47,841 bases of DNA from a virus. The DNA is taken from positions 1-47,841 of IMG/VR virus record IMGVR_UViG_3300025892_000035. One strand, 5' to 3'. Below, piece after piece: positions 25,662 to 34,571 of this stretch. A program made the position numbers and the translations under genes. Below the pieces are notes generated by a model. It was not told the origin of the DNA and did not search any database. It saw only the letters and a program-made list of their open reading frames with translations. Position 1 is the first letter of the stretch. Each line of letters begins with the position of its first letter.

Positions 25662-25820
25662 ATGAATTGGATTACAAGTAGAATTAAAGAGAAATCTTCA
25701 CAAGGTGGAGTCGCTCTAATTGCAATGGGACTAGTAGTTATATTTTTAGGTGGTTTCGTAAACATTGCGGCTTATGCTGCTATCGCTTATGGTGCCTATC
25801 AACTTATTTCAGAGGGTTAA
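25662..25820 (+). CDS. small membrane protein (52 aa), holin-like
   Basis: 52 residues: a charged amphipathic start (MNWITSRIKEKSS) then two closely spaced hydrophobic stretches (about 17-32 and 34-48). A strong AAGGAG site is 6-7 bp upstream. Its size and place beside a lipase and a spanin-like pair make a holin or membrane-remodelling role possible, but sequence alone does not show this. Confidence 0.7.
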   Translation: MNWITSRIKEKSSQGGVALIAMGLVVIFLGGFVNIAAYAAIAYGAYQLISEG

Positions 25821-25822
25821 TC

Positions 25823-26560
25823 ATGGCTCGTAAACTAGATAATCAATTTTCGTGGAAGAACGCCACATTCATGGCGAAGTTAGCCAAACACGCATACGAT
25901 AAACCAGCAGCTTTCAAAAAAGTATTTAAGAAAGACTGGACGATTAAGATGTTTAAGAATGGCGGTACAGAGTGTTACACACTTACATGTCCAGAAAATT
26001 ATATTGTAGTTTTTCGAGGTACAGAACCTACATCATGGGAAGATATAAAGGCAGACCTTCAGTTTCGTAAGAACAAAGGAATACACAGAGGTTTTGATGC
26101 CGCTCTTGATGATGTATGGGAAGATTTAAAGAAACACTACGACAAAAATGCCAAAGGCAAAGTACTACTCGTAACTGGTCATAGCTTGGGTGCTGCTTTG
26201 GCGACACTATTCTCTGCTCGTATCAATGACGAGAACTCTGCCTGTTACACTTTCGGTTCACCAAGAACTGCTACACCAAAAGTAGTAAAACAAATGAAAT
26301 TCAAGGCATATCGTTTCAGAAACAACAATGATGTGGTTACAAAAGTGCCACCTGAGTTTCTTGGGTTCACACACAAAAGTGATAAGACAACATACTTTGA
26401 TTGCTACGGCGAAGTCAAAGAAGGTTGGAGTCGTTGGTACATGATTAAAGAATGGTTCAGAGGCACATGGTTAGGAATATTTCAATTCAAAGTTGATGGA
26501 TTTGCAGACCATGGTATGGGCAACTATCACGCACTTTGTGAAAGAGAGAGTAAAAAGTAA
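25823..26560 (+). CDS. class 3 lipase (alpha/beta hydrolase)
   Basis: 245 residues. The nucleophile elbow is GHSLGAA with S121. The acid is probably D170 in NNNDVVTKVPP and the base H230 or H236 near DHGMGNYH. VFRGT (63-67) is the usual oxyanion-side motif. The family cleaves acyl esters of glycerolipids. There is no signal peptide, so it would act in the cytosol or after lysis unless the membrane is opened. It sits between two small membrane proteins, two genes before an acyl-carrier-like protein, implying host lipid processing or lysis. Confidence 0.87.
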   Translation: MARKLDNQFSWKNATFMAKLAKHAYDKPAAFKKVFKKDWTIKMFKNGGTECYTLTCPENYIVVFRGTEPTSWEDIKADLQFRKNKGIHRGFDAALDDVWEDLKKHYDKNAKGKVLLVTGHSLGAALATLFSARINDENSACYTFGSPRTATPKVVKQMKFKAYRFRNNNDVVTKVPPEFLGFTHKSDKTTYFDCYGEVKEGWSRWYMIKEWFRGTWLGIFQFKVDGFADHGMGNYHALCERESKK

Positions 26561-26841
26561 TGTGGGAAATGATAGAACAGATGGCGTCAAATCGTTTGTG
26601 GATTTATACTGCACTCGTAGGTTCTCTCTTTGGTCTGGCGTTCTCAACATACTTTAAAGGCACAAGACTAGGTCTTTGGTTATATTCTAAGTTTGATAGA
26701 AGTGTAGATTATCTTGTTGAACGATTTGGTTGGACATGGTTAGAACAACCCGAAGATGCATGGCGAAAGAAGTATCCCCATGTTACAAAAAAGATTGATG
26801 AACTCGAAGCACGATTACAAAATTTAGAGGAGAAAGTATAA
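26560..26841 (+). CDS. small membrane protein with coiled-coil tail
   Basis: 93 residues. One hydrophobic segment (about 12-30, LWIYTALVGSLFGLAF), an amphipathic Trp-rich middle, and a short C-terminal coiled coil (KIDELEARLQNLEEKV). Starts on the last base of the lipase stop and ends on the next ATG. Function unknown; lipase partner or lysis role possible from position. Confidence 0.7.
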   Translation: MWEMIEQMASNRLWIYTALVGSLFGLAFSTYFKGTRLGLWLYSKFDRSVDYLVERFGWTWLEQPEDAWRKKYPHVTKKIDELEARLQNLEEKV

Positions 26842-27056
26842 TGGAAGAATTAATAAACTGGTTAAGTGAAAAGTTAGATATAGATGCAAGTAAAATATCA
26901 CCGACATCTCATTTGATAGATGATTTAGATTCAGACGATTGGACTAACTTAGAAATAATTGTTGAAGTTGGTGAAAAATTTAATCGTGAAATTACTGACG
27001 AAGAAGCTGACGAGATTGAAACAGTTCAAGATATCTTTGATGTCATTAGTAACTAA
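26841..27056 (+). CDS. acyl carrier protein-like protein lacking the usual serine
   Basis: 71 residues with the length, acidity and helix pattern of acyl carrier proteins: LIDDLDSDDW, then NLEIIVEVGEKFNREITDEEADEI and TVQDIFDVI, which aligns with the second half of ACP without gaps. In that alignment the phosphopantetheine serine of DSL becomes D33 (DDW); a serine is at 31, two residues early. It may thus be a non-modified ACP mimic, or Ser31 may be used. The lipase is two genes upstream. Confident on fold, not on carrier function. Confidence 0.75.
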   Translation: MEELINWLSEKLDIDASKISPTSHLIDDLDSDDWTNLEIIVEVGEKFNREITDEEADEIETVQDIFDVISN

Positions 27057-27517
27057 TGTTTCAAGTTAAGTTAATAATCTTCTTTTTAATTGTTAGTGTT
27101 GCTGGCGGTGGGTATGTATATGTGCAGAAACTTCGAGCAGATAATGCTACTCTAAAGATTAATACTACAAAACTACAAGGCGCCGTTGAACAAAACGAGG
27201 CGACCATCAAACAACAGACCGAAAACTTTGAAAGAGTCAGAGATACTTTGGCTGATGTTAGAGATAACAGAGATAACTTACAATCAGATAAAGATGTTCT
27301 CATTAAAAAGTTATCAGAACATGACTTTGGTCAACTTGCAGAAGCAAGACCAGGATTAGTCGTAAAGATAGTAAACAAAGAAAGAGGTAACGCAAAAAGA
27401 TGTATGGAGATTGCTTCTGGTTCACCACTTACTGAAGAAGAAATCGCAGTTACAAAGAAATCAAAAGCAAACTTAGATTGCCCTCGATTGGCAAACCCGA
27501 ACTATGTACCTAAATAA
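27056..27517 (+). CDS. i-spanin-like (Rz-like) protein
   Basis: 153 residues. An N-terminal signal anchor (VKLIIFFLIVSVAGGGYVYV) is followed by a periplasmic coiled coil (about 28-90) and a C-terminal part with two cysteines. This is the layout of inner-membrane spanins, which fuse inner and outer membranes in the last lysis step. The lipoprotein gene directly after it would be the outer partner. The endolysin is 12 kb away at 39223. Confidence 0.7.
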   Translation: MFQVKLIIFFLIVSVAGGGYVYVQKLRADNATLKINTTKLQGAVEQNEATIKQQTENFERVRDTLADVRDNRDNLQSDKDVLIKKLSEHDFGQLAEARPGLVVKIVNKERGNAKRCMEIASGSPLTEEEIAVTKKSKANLDCPRLANPNYVPK

Positions 27518-27533
27518 TATTATGGAGAACAAA

Positions 27534-27896
27534 ATGAAAAACATCCTACTTCTAGGACTACTTGCAGTATTCTTATCAAGTTGTTCAGAGAGTGTGCAAG
27601 AAATACAAGTTACAACAGTTGAAGTTTCAAAGACACCACTTAACTTACCAAATCCAGACCCACTAAAACTACAAGATGTTGAGTGGATTATTATCACTAA
27701 AGATAATGCAATGGAGATATTTGAAAAACTCAAGGCTGCAGGCGGTGAGTATGCTCTATTTGCTGTAGAAGATACTGGGTATGAAAAGATACAGATAAAC
27801 TTTACTGACATAAGAAACAAACTTGCTGAACAAAGGCAACTCTTATTGGCATATAAAGAATACTACGAATCAGAAGAACCTGAAACAACCGAGTAA
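27534..27896 (+). CDS. lipoprotein, possible o-spanin partner
   Basis: 120 residues from ATG 27534, chosen because it has GGAG at 27524-27527 and begins a lipoprotein signal: MKNILLLGLLAVFLSSC with lipobox LSSC. The mature part is Pro-containing near PLNLPNPDPLKL, then a mixed domain and acidic tail. Position after the Rz-like gene suggests an o-spanin, though it is longer than classical Rz1. A CCTAAATA late-like box (27509-27516) precedes it. Confidence 0.7.
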   Translation: MKNILLLGLLAVFLSSCSESVQEIQVTTVEVSKTPLNLPNPDPLKLQDVEWIIITKDNAMEIFEKLKAAGGEYALFAVEDTGYEKIQINFTDIRNKLAEQRQLLLAYKEYYESEEPETTE

Positions 27897-27899
27897 GTC

Positions 27900-28355
27900 G
27901 TGCCAGACCTAAGCAAAATCGAAACAAAGATTGCGTTGTTAGAACAAGATGCAAAATCAGCTGAGCAAATTCACAATAAACTAGAAATAGCAATTGAGAA
28001 GTTGACTGACATCACAATCTCACTAAAGAGTATGTTGATTCAACAAGAAACTAAACTTGCTAAGGCAGAAGAAGTTGATAATGATATTTTTGTTACACTA
28101 GAATCTCGCCGTTTAGAGTGGGATAACGACCTCAAAGAGTTACATTCACGAATCACAACAAACAGTAGAGAACTCAGAGAACATCAAGTTATTTCAGAAA
28201 ACAAGATGCTCAGCGAACTACGAAACATTAGAAATCAATTAGACAACAGAGTGGCAGTATTAGAGAAGTGGCGATGGATTATCGTTGGTGGTTCAATCAT
28301 TGTTGGTCTAATGATATCAAATCCAGACAGCATGTTGTTCAAAATGTTTGGTTAA
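27900..28355 (+). CDS. coiled-coil protein with C-terminal membrane anchor
   Basis: 151 residues with a GTG start. Long coiled coil from residue 5 to about 120, then a hydrophobic segment WIIVGGSIIVGLMIS near the C-terminus. Tail-anchored coiled coils of this size recur near lysis genes of marine phages; function unknown. The stop lies 5 bp before the primase promoter. Confidence 0.7.
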   Translation: MPDLSKIETKIALLEQDAKSAEQIHNKLEIAIEKLTDITISLKSMLIQQETKLAKAEEVDNDIFVTLESRRLEWDNDLKELHSRITTNSRELREHQVISENKMLSELRNIRNQLDNRVAVLEKWRWIIVGGSIIVGLMISNPDSMLFKMFG

Positions 28356-28359
28356 GGGC

Positions 28360-28387
28360 TTGACAAAATTCTAAAATAGTGTATAAT
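28360..28387 (+). promoter_or_regulatory. sigma70-like early promoter
   Basis: TTGACA 28360-28365, TATAAT 28382-28387, 16-bp spacer, preceded by GC and with GTG before the -10. The -10 ends 7 bp before the primase ATG, so the mRNA may be nearly leaderless. Confidence 0.83.
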
Positions 28388-28394
28388 CTATGAT

Positions 28395-29438
28395 ATGTCA
28401 TCATACATAGATATCAAATACCTCAACCTTCTCTCAACTAGACTCCCTAAGTTTAAAAGAAAATCAGAGTATCTGTATAATTTCAGATGCCCTCATTGTG
28501 GCGATTCACAGAAGTCGCAAACTAAGGCAAGAGGGTTCGTCTATAGAAAGAAGAACGATATGTTTTTCAAATGCCATAACTGTGGCGTTGGCCAGACTCT
28601 TGGCAATCTTATCAAACATCTTGACCCGTCAATGCACAAAGAATATATCTTTGAAAGATTCAAAGACGGCAAAGTTGTCGCAAAGAAAGATACACCAGAG
28701 TTTGATTTTAAACCATCTAAGCTACTTGAAAAGAAACCTTTTGCAGAGTTTACTCGTTATGATAGGGCGTTAAGACAACTCAGAAGATATGACGAGTTAG
28801 TACAAACGCACCCTGCAAAACAGTTTGTATTTGATAGACAGATACCTAAAGAACATTGGGATAAGTTTTTTCTTGCACCAAAATTCTATGAGTTCTGTAA
28901 TGAGATTCAACCAGGCAAGTTCCCAGATTTAAGACATGACCACCCTAGAGTTGTGATACCATTCTATGATAGAGCTGGTAAGTTTTTTGCGTTTCAAGGT
29001 CGTGCCTTTGGTAAAGAACAACCGAAGTACATAACAATCAAGTTTGACGAAACAAAACAAAAGATTTTCGGTCTTGATAGAGTCGACTTAAACAAACCCG
29101 TAATGATAACAGAAGGTCCTATCGATAGTCTGTTTTTAGATAATGCAATTGCTCTTGCTGGGGCAGATGCAGATGGTGGCATAACGATACAACATCAGCA
29201 ATGCACAATGATATATGATAATGAACCTAGAAATGAGCACATTGTAAACAGAATGATAACAGCTGTTGACAAGAATTTCAATGTCTGTATCTGGCCAGAA
29301 TCAGTCAGAGAAGGCAAAGATATTAATGATTTAATTTTATCAGGAAAGTCCGCTAGTCAAGTTCAAAGTCTTATACATAATAATACACACAGCGGCCTCA
29401 CCGCTCTTCAAAACATTAATAATTGGAAAAGGATATAA
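28395..29438 (+). CDS. 61: DNA primase (T4 gp61-like, DnaG type)
   Basis: 347 residues. An N-terminal zinc ribbon has C32, C35, C60 and C63 (RCPHCG ... CHNC). The TOPRIM domain shows TEGPIDSLFL with the glutamate, then a second acidic patch (ALAGADADG) and a third region with KDINDLI. It makes RNA primers with the gp41-type helicase. No promoter lies between it and the reductase genes, which start 1 bp after its stop. Confidence 0.93.
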   Translation: MSSYIDIKYLNLLSTRLPKFKRKSEYLYNFRCPHCGDSQKSQTKARGFVYRKKNDMFFKCHNCGVGQTLGNLIKHLDPSMHKEYIFERFKDGKVVAKKDTPEFDFKPSKLLEKKPFAEFTRYDRALRQLRRYDELVQTHPAKQFVFDRQIPKEHWDKFFLAPKFYEFCNEIQPGKFPDLRHDHPRVVIPFYDRAGKFFAFQGRAFGKEQPKYITIKFDETKQKIFGLDRVDLNKPVMITEGPIDSLFLDNAIALAGADADGGITIQHQQCTMIYDNEPRNEHIVNRMITAVDKNFNVCIWPESVREGKDINDLILSGKSASQVQSLIHNNTHSGLTALQNINNWKRI

Positions 29439-31766
29439 ATGACCTCAGATAATCTATCGGTAAGAAAAAGAAATGGTCGAGGCAGAATGCCACTAGACAT
29501 TGAAAAAATTCATTCAATGGTAGGACATGCGACTGAAAATATAACAGGGGTGAGTGCCTCTCATGTCGAAATGAATAGTGGAATACAATTCTTCGATGGA
29601 ATATCAACAGAAGATATACAACAAATTCTAATTAAGTCTGCAAACGACTTAATCAGTTTAGAGCATCCTAATTATCAGTATGTCGCTGCTAGATTATTAT
29701 TGTTTTCATTAAGAAAGAAACTATTTCACAAGTTATGGGAACACCCAACACTATTAGAACAAATTAATAACTGTGTAGAACGAGGCGTTTACGACAAGGG
29801 CATACTTGACAGTTATACAACAGCAGAGATTGATAGACTGAATGGTTTTATTGACCACGAAAGAGATTACAGTTTCACTTATGCTGGGTTGCGACAAGTC
29901 ATGGATAAGTATCTAGTACAAGACAGAAGTAATGGTGATATATTTGAAACACCACAGTTTATGTACATGATGATTGCTGCTACACTATTTCAAAACTACC
30001 CAAAAGAAAAGAGGATAACTTATGTCAAAAAATACTATGACGCCATTAGCAAATTTAAAATCAATATTCCAACGCCTGTTATGGCTGGCGTCAGGACTCC
30101 TCTTCGTCAGTTCGCTAGTTGTGTACTGGTCGATAGCGATGACAGTTTACCTAGTATCTTTTCTAGCGACATGGCTATCGGTCGTTATGTGGCCCAACGG
30201 GCAGGTATTGGCATTAATGCTGGCAGAATTCGTGGAATCAATTCGAGGATTCGTGGTGGGGAAATTCAACACACTGGTGTTATTCCTTTTCTCAAAAAGT
30301 TCGAAGCCACAGTAAGATGTTGCACACAGAATGGTGTTCGTGGCGGTTCTGCAACAGTTCACTTTCCAATCTGGCACCAAGAGATAGAAGATATAATGGT
30401 GTTAAAGAACAACAAAGGCACAGAAGATAATCGAGTAAGAAAGTTAGACTACTCAATACAAATATCAAAACTATTCTACGAGAGATTTATCAAAGATGAA
30501 GATATAACTTTGTTCTCACCACACGAAACACCTGGTTTGTACGAAGCATTTGGTATGCCTGAGTTTGATGAGATGTATGAAATGTACGAAAGAAAAACAT
30601 CTATCAGTAAAAAGAAGATAAGGGCTCAAGAACTGTTTATGAATCTATTAAAAGAAAGAGCAGAAACTGGTCGTATCTATATTATGAATATCGACCATTG
30701 TAATACTCACTCATCTTTTAAAGACAAAGTTTACATGTCAAATCTATGCCAAGAGATTACATTACCGACAACACCTGTACAACATATTGATGATGAAAAT
30801 GGTGAGATTGCGTTGTGTATTCTATCTGCTGTCAATCTAGGTTTGATTAGAGATAAAGATGACCTAGAAGAACTATGTGATTTGTCAGTCAGAGCATTAG
30901 ATGAAATCATTGACTATCAAGAGTATCCAATTCTGGCTGCAAAACAATCTGCACAATCAAGGCGTTCACTAGGCATTGGTTATATTGGCCTTGCACACTA
31001 CCTTGCAAAGAATCATGTTGCATACGGCGACAAAGAGGCACTTGAATTAGTAGATGAAACAACAGAGGCATTTCAATACTATCTGTTGAAGGCATCAAAT
31101 CAGCTTGCGATAGAGAAAGGACAATGTGAATATTTTGAAAAGACTAAATATTCTGACGGAATACTACCAATCGATACATACAAGAAAGACATAGACAAGA
31201 TAGTCAAAAGAAAGTTAAGTTACGATTGGAAACAATTACGAAAAGATATACAAGAGCATGGACTACGACATAGTACACTTTCGGCACAAATGCCGTCAGA
31301 AAGTAGTTCTGTTGTGTCTAATGCGACAAATGGGATAGAACCCCCACGAGATTATCTTTCTGTAAAGAAAAGTAAGAAAGGCACACTTAAACAAATTGTT
31401 CCTGATTACTACAGATTGAAAAACTTCTACACACTACTATGGGATATGCCTAGTAATGAGGGATATATCAATGTTGTTGCAACCATGCAGAAGTATTTTG
31501 ACCAGGCAATTAGTGGCAACTGGAGTTATAATCCACAGAACTATCAAGACGGTGAAGTGCCAATATCTGTTATGGCAAATGATTTATTGACAACATATAA
31601 ACTGGGCTGGAAAACATCATACTATCAAAACACATATGATGCAAAGACAGACATAGATGAGCCTGCACACCCAGTTGGCTGGCATGATAATCAACCCATG
31701 AAAGAGAGAGATGAATTTGAATCTCAGGAAGATTATGATGATTACTGTGAAGCGTGTATGATATAA
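29439..31766 (+). CDS. nrdA: ribonucleoside-diphosphate reductase large subunit, class Ia
   Basis: 775 residues. An N-terminal ATP cone (VRKRNGRGRMPLDIEKI) gives allosteric control. Catalytic features: first redox cysteine in FASCVLVDSDDS, radical site NLCQE with Cys and Glu, and MPSESSS near 620. The shuttle cysteines are the CEAC pair at the C-terminus. It reduces NDPs to dNDPs with NrdB (32472). The thiol donor may be the glutaredoxin at 35350. No intron or intein. It shares its last base with the next ATG. Confidence 0.97.
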   Translation: MTSDNLSVRKRNGRGRMPLDIEKIHSMVGHATENITGVSASHVEMNSGIQFFDGISTEDIQQILIKSANDLISLEHPNYQYVAARLLLFSLRKKLFHKLWEHPTLLEQINNCVERGVYDKGILDSYTTAEIDRLNGFIDHERDYSFTYAGLRQVMDKYLVQDRSNGDIFETPQFMYMMIAATLFQNYPKEKRITYVKKYYDAISKFKINIPTPVMAGVRTPLRQFASCVLVDSDDSLPSIFSSDMAIGRYVAQRAGIGINAGRIRGINSRIRGGEIQHTGVIPFLKKFEATVRCCTQNGVRGGSATVHFPIWHQEIEDIMVLKNNKGTEDNRVRKLDYSIQISKLFYERFIKDEDITLFSPHETPGLYEAFGMPEFDEMYEMYERKTSISKKKIRAQELFMNLLKERAETGRIYIMNIDHCNTHSSFKDKVYMSNLCQEITLPTTPVQHIDDENGEIALCILSAVNLGLIRDKDDLEELCDLSVRALDEIIDYQEYPILAAKQSAQSRRSLGIGYIGLAHYLAKNHVAYGDKEALELVDETTEAFQYYLLKASNQLAIEKGQCEYFEKTKYSDGILPIDTYKKDIDKIVKRKLSYDWKQLRKDIQEHGLRHSTLSAQMPSESSSVVSNATNGIEPPRDYLSVKKSKKGTLKQIVPDYYRLKNFYTLLWDMPSNEGYINVVATMQKYFDQAISGNWSYNPQNYQDGEVPISVMANDLLTTYKLGWKTSYYQNTYDAKTDIDEPAHPVGWHDNQPMKERDEFESQEDYDDYCEACMI

Positions 31767-32002
31767 TGGCTAGAAAAGGACCAATACAATTTCACAATTT
31801 ACCAACAAGCGACCAGATGGTCTACTTTGACTGGATGAACGCATTGATTGAAGATGGTCAAATTGACCCTTCAATTGAGAATGATGAGTATATAGACAAG
31901 ATGGAAAGGATGCATAGGTGTGATGTCAATCAGACTGAACCAATATGGCCTTTCTTTGACGGAAACAATTATTACGACCCAAACGAAGAGGAGAATATAT
32001 AA
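31766..32002 (+). CDS. small hypothetical protein between nrdA and nrdB
   Basis: 78 residues from ATG 31766 (TAATG overlap with nrdA; an earlier in-frame ATG at 31754 lies within nrdA and is less likely). Acidic, aromatic-rich (YFDWMNALIEDG; WPFFDGNNYYD). Function unknown. Its stop overlaps the next ATG. Confidence 0.7.
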   Translation: MARKGPIQFHNLPTSDQMVYFDWMNALIEDGQIDPSIENDEYIDKMERMHRCDVNQTEPIWPFFDGNNYYDPNEEENI

Positions 32003-32127
32003 TGGGAAAAAGAAGTATACCAGGCATAATAACAAAGAAAGGGGCACCGAAGTTGAAAAAGAATATGAGTCATAGTACTTTTACAGCAAAGCGTCACCCA
32101 AACAGTAAGAGGGTGAGAAATGCTTAA
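32002..32127 (+). CDS. small basic hypothetical protein (41 aa)
   Basis: 41 residues, strongly basic (KKGAPKLKKN, KRHPNSKRVRNA), so probably nucleic-acid binding. GAGGAG site just upstream. Overlaps the next gene by 8 bp. It falls below usual length cut-offs but is perfectly spaced. Confidence 0.6.
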   Translation: MGKRSIPGIITKKGAPKLKKNMSHSTFTAKRHPNSKRVRNA

Positions 32128-32479
32128 AACATTATTTGGACAAAAATACACAAAAGCTTTTGTTGATAGAGTAAAGTTTCGTAGAAAAGAATACTACGAG
32201 AAGCGTAGAATTCAAACTATCCGTGACAATGCTATGAAGATGGCACACAACTGGTCACATGAATATCCTACAGGAACTCCGTTAGAATATATTCGTGATG
32301 ACATTATCGAGATGTGGGAACGCCATGCAAAAGTCGGTATCTTTAGTGGTATGGAGGCAGAACAACACATACCTGTAAAACAATCAATATCTAGGATGGA
32401 TATCATAGGTCAAAATGGCAATGATGGGCTACACTACACACAAGGACCAGGACCATTAGACGGCAAAAAGAATGACTAA
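32120..32479 (+). CDS. hypothetical protein (119 aa)
   Basis: Unassigned. N-terminal half is a basic helix (DRVKFRRKEYYEKRRIQTIRD), then a helical region and a Gly-rich tail (QNGNDGLHYTQGPGPLDGKK). Start has GAGGGTGAGA upstream. Overlaps nrdB by 8 bp, so it is part of the reductase unit. Confidence 0.7.
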   Translation: MLKTLFGQKYTKAFVDRVKFRRKEYYEKRRIQTIRDNAMKMAHNWSHEYPTGTPLEYIRDDIIEMWERHAKVGIFSGMEAEQHIPVKQSISRMDIIGQNGNDGLHYTQGPGPLDGKKND

Positions 32480-33572
32480 AGTATTTAATACACAAGAAGT
32501 CGATTGGACTAAACAACCTATGTTCTTTGGCGCTGAGCCAAACACACAGAGGTTTGACCAACAGAAGTACCCCATATTTGAGAAGTTGAATCAACAACAG
32601 TTGGGTTTCTTTTGGCGTCCAGAAGAAGTGTCTTTACAAAAAGACAGAAATGATTTTAATTCACTAACAGCAGAACAGAGGCATATATTTACCGCTAATT
32701 TAAAGTATCAGACACTATTAGATAGTGTACAGGGCAGAGGTCCATGTCTAGCGTTCTTGCCTTACTGTTCGTTGCCTGAATTAGAATCAATGATTGTTGC
32801 ATGGGATTTTATGGAAACAATTCATAGTAGGTCATACACCTATATTATGAAAAATGTCTATTCAAATCCAACAGAGGTACTAGACACCATAGTACAGACA
32901 CCTGAAATTATGGCAAGAGCAGAAACAGTAACCAAATCGTATGATAGGTTTATAGAGTATGCTCAAAAGTATCATACGACAGGTAAAGGCAACATGAGAG
33001 AGATGAAGAAACAACTATATCTAAATCTCATCAATGTAAACATACTCGAAGGGATTCGTTTCTATGTTTCATTTGCGTGTTCGTTTGGCTTTGGCGAGTT
33101 AAAGTTAATGGAAGGAAGTGCAAAGATTATATCTCTTATTGCTAGAGATGAGAATGTACATCTTGCTGTTTCCCAAAACATTATAAATAACTACCGTAAC
33201 AAAGAAAACGATACAGAGATGTTAGAAATCATGCAAGAGTGTGAGCCACTAGTTTACAAGATGTATGATGAGGCTGTTCAACAAGAAAAAGATTGGGCAG
33301 ATTATCTCTTTCAAGAAGGTTCAATGATTGGTCTAAACGCCACACTACTCAATCAGTATGTTGAGTTCATGGCAAACAGACGAATGAAAAGTATTGGACT
33401 TACACCACCATATGAACAAGGATTAAGAAACAACCCTCTGCCTTGGACAGAACATTGGTTAAATAGTCGAGGTCTACAGAACGCACCACAAGAAACAGAG
33501 ATTGAAAGTTATGTTGTGGGCGGTATCAAACAAGATGTCGAAACAAACAGTTTTAAAGGATTTCAATTATGA
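32472..33572 (+). CDS. nrdB: ribonucleoside-diphosphate reductase small subunit
   Basis: 366 residues. All diiron ligands are in place: Asp in LLDSVQG, Glu and His in ETIHS, Glu in LEGIRF, Glu and His in ARDENVH. The radical tyrosine is kept in SRSYTYIMKN, so this is the tyrosyl-radical form. The C-terminus FKGFQL resembles the NrdA-docking tail of the E. coli protein. It shares 4 bp (ATGA) with the next gene. Confidence 0.97.
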   Translation: MTKVFNTQEVDWTKQPMFFGAEPNTQRFDQQKYPIFEKLNQQQLGFFWRPEEVSLQKDRNDFNSLTAEQRHIFTANLKYQTLLDSVQGRGPCLAFLPYCSLPELESMIVAWDFMETIHSRSYTYIMKNVYSNPTEVLDTIVQTPEIMARAETVTKSYDRFIEYAQKYHTTGKGNMREMKKQLYLNLINVNILEGIRFYVSFACSFGFGELKLMEGSAKIISLIARDENVHLAVSQNIINNYRNKENDTEMLEIMQECEPLVYKMYDEAVQQEKDWADYLFQEGSMIGLNATLLNQYVEFMANRRMKSIGLTPPYEQGLRNNPLPWTEHWLNSRGLQNAPQETEIESYVVGGIKQDVETNSFKGFQL

Positions 33573-33760
33573 GTAATAAAGATGATGAAGGCAAACTAGA
33601 ACTATCTCTAAGAATATTAGGGAATGAAATAGTTGGTTTTAAAATGATGGTAGATGATTTCAAAATGAAATGGATGTTATTGGGTATAGTTGCGATTGGG
33701 GCTATCTCATGGATTCTGGTTAACTTCGGTCCTGTTTTGATGGAGACCTTTAGTGGCTAG
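33569..33760 (+). CDS. small membrane protein (63 aa)
   Basis: Charged N-terminal helix of 33 residues and one hydrophobic segment (WMLLGIVAIGAISWILVNFG). ATGA overlap with nrdB. Function unknown. Confidence 0.72.
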   Translation: MSNKDDEGKLELSLRILGNEIVGFKMMVDDFKMKWMLLGIVAIGAISWILVNFGPVLMETFSG

Positions 33761-33911
33761 AATCAAAACAGTATGTGCAAGTTGTTCTGCAACATTTGTT
33801 GTAGTACATGACTTAGATGAAGATGACTACATAGAACAGTATTGTCCTTTCTGTGGTGAAGAGCATGAACAAGTTGAAGAAGATGTATTATTAAATGAAG
33901 ATTGGGATTGA
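33753..33911 (+). CDS. small zinc-ribbon protein (52 aa)
   Basis: GTG start. Two CxxC pairs, C8-C11 (VCASC) and C31-C34 (YCPFCG), 19 residues apart, form a rubredoxin-like zinc ribbon; the rest is acidic. Possible nucleic-acid or protein adaptor. It overlaps the previous gene by 8 bp and the next by 17 bp. Confidence 0.65.
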   Translation: MARIKTVCASCSATFVVVHDLDEDDYIEQYCPFCGEEHEQVEEDVLLNEDWD

Positions 33912-34476
33912 TTATAGTCTAAGTTCACCAGGCGTATGTGTCAATACAAGTGAAGGTGAATTTGATTACGAAGATTGCACATTTTACTTCTTAACAAACA
34001 CAAAGAAGTATGATGCCACATTTTGTCGCCCCTTTGTAACTAATGTTAGATACATAGGCACATCACACAAACCATATACAAACGAACCTGAAAGATATAG
34101 TCAGATTGCTGACTGGGTTGTAGACATCATTAAATCGTATGGCGATGCAACGACAGGCTCAAATCGTATAAAACCCACAATTCAAATAGAAGATTACTCA
34201 TTCGGTTCCACGGGAAGAGTATTTCATATCGCAGAAAACCTAGGGTTATTAAAGTATAAGTTGAAAATGGAGTGTGGTTGGGATTACACATTATTACCAC
34301 CATCAGTTATTAAGAAGTTTGCGACAGACAAAGGAAATGCAAATAAAGAATTAATGCTTGACGCATTTGAAAAAGATACAGGCACAAATCTTGCACAAGT
34401 ATTCGATACGACATCAAAATCACCAGTTTCAGATGTGGCAGATGCGTACTTTATCTGCAAATATACAGCAGAATAA
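33895..34476 (+). CDS. RuvC-like Holliday junction resolvase
   Basis: 193 residues with an RNase H-like fold. The acidic residues are D6 (GIDYSLSSPG), E99 (IEDYSFGS) and D180/D183 (SDVADAYFI). PPSVIKKFATDKGNANK is the usual DNA-contact region. It would resolve branched recombination intermediates, the job done by endonuclease VII in T4. No other resolvase is in the window. Confidence 0.85.
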   Translation: MKIGIDYSLSSPGVCVNTSEGEFDYEDCTFYFLTNTKKYDATFCRPFVTNVRYIGTSHKPYTNEPERYSQIADWVVDIIKSYGDATTGSNRIKPTIQIEDYSFGSTGRVFHIAENLGLLKYKLKMECGWDYTLLPPSVIKKFATDKGNANKELMLDAFEKDTGTNLAQVFDTTSKSPVSDVADAYFICKYTAE

Positions 34477-34494
34477 AGTCAAAGTTTCTGTTTT

Positions 34495-34502
34495 TCTAAA
34501 TA
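34495..34502 (+). promoter_or_regulatory. T4-like late promoter (variant)
   Basis: TCTAAATA followed by GTAGCAG; one mismatch to TATAAATA. The TAAATAGTAG string recurs at 20709 and 42425. It precedes the small gene at 34586. Confidence 0.45.
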
Positions 34503-34571
34503 GTAGCAGATACAACACCAAAAGTGCGTATCTAATCCGAAATTTGATTTGATATCTCAAGCTTCATTTAA

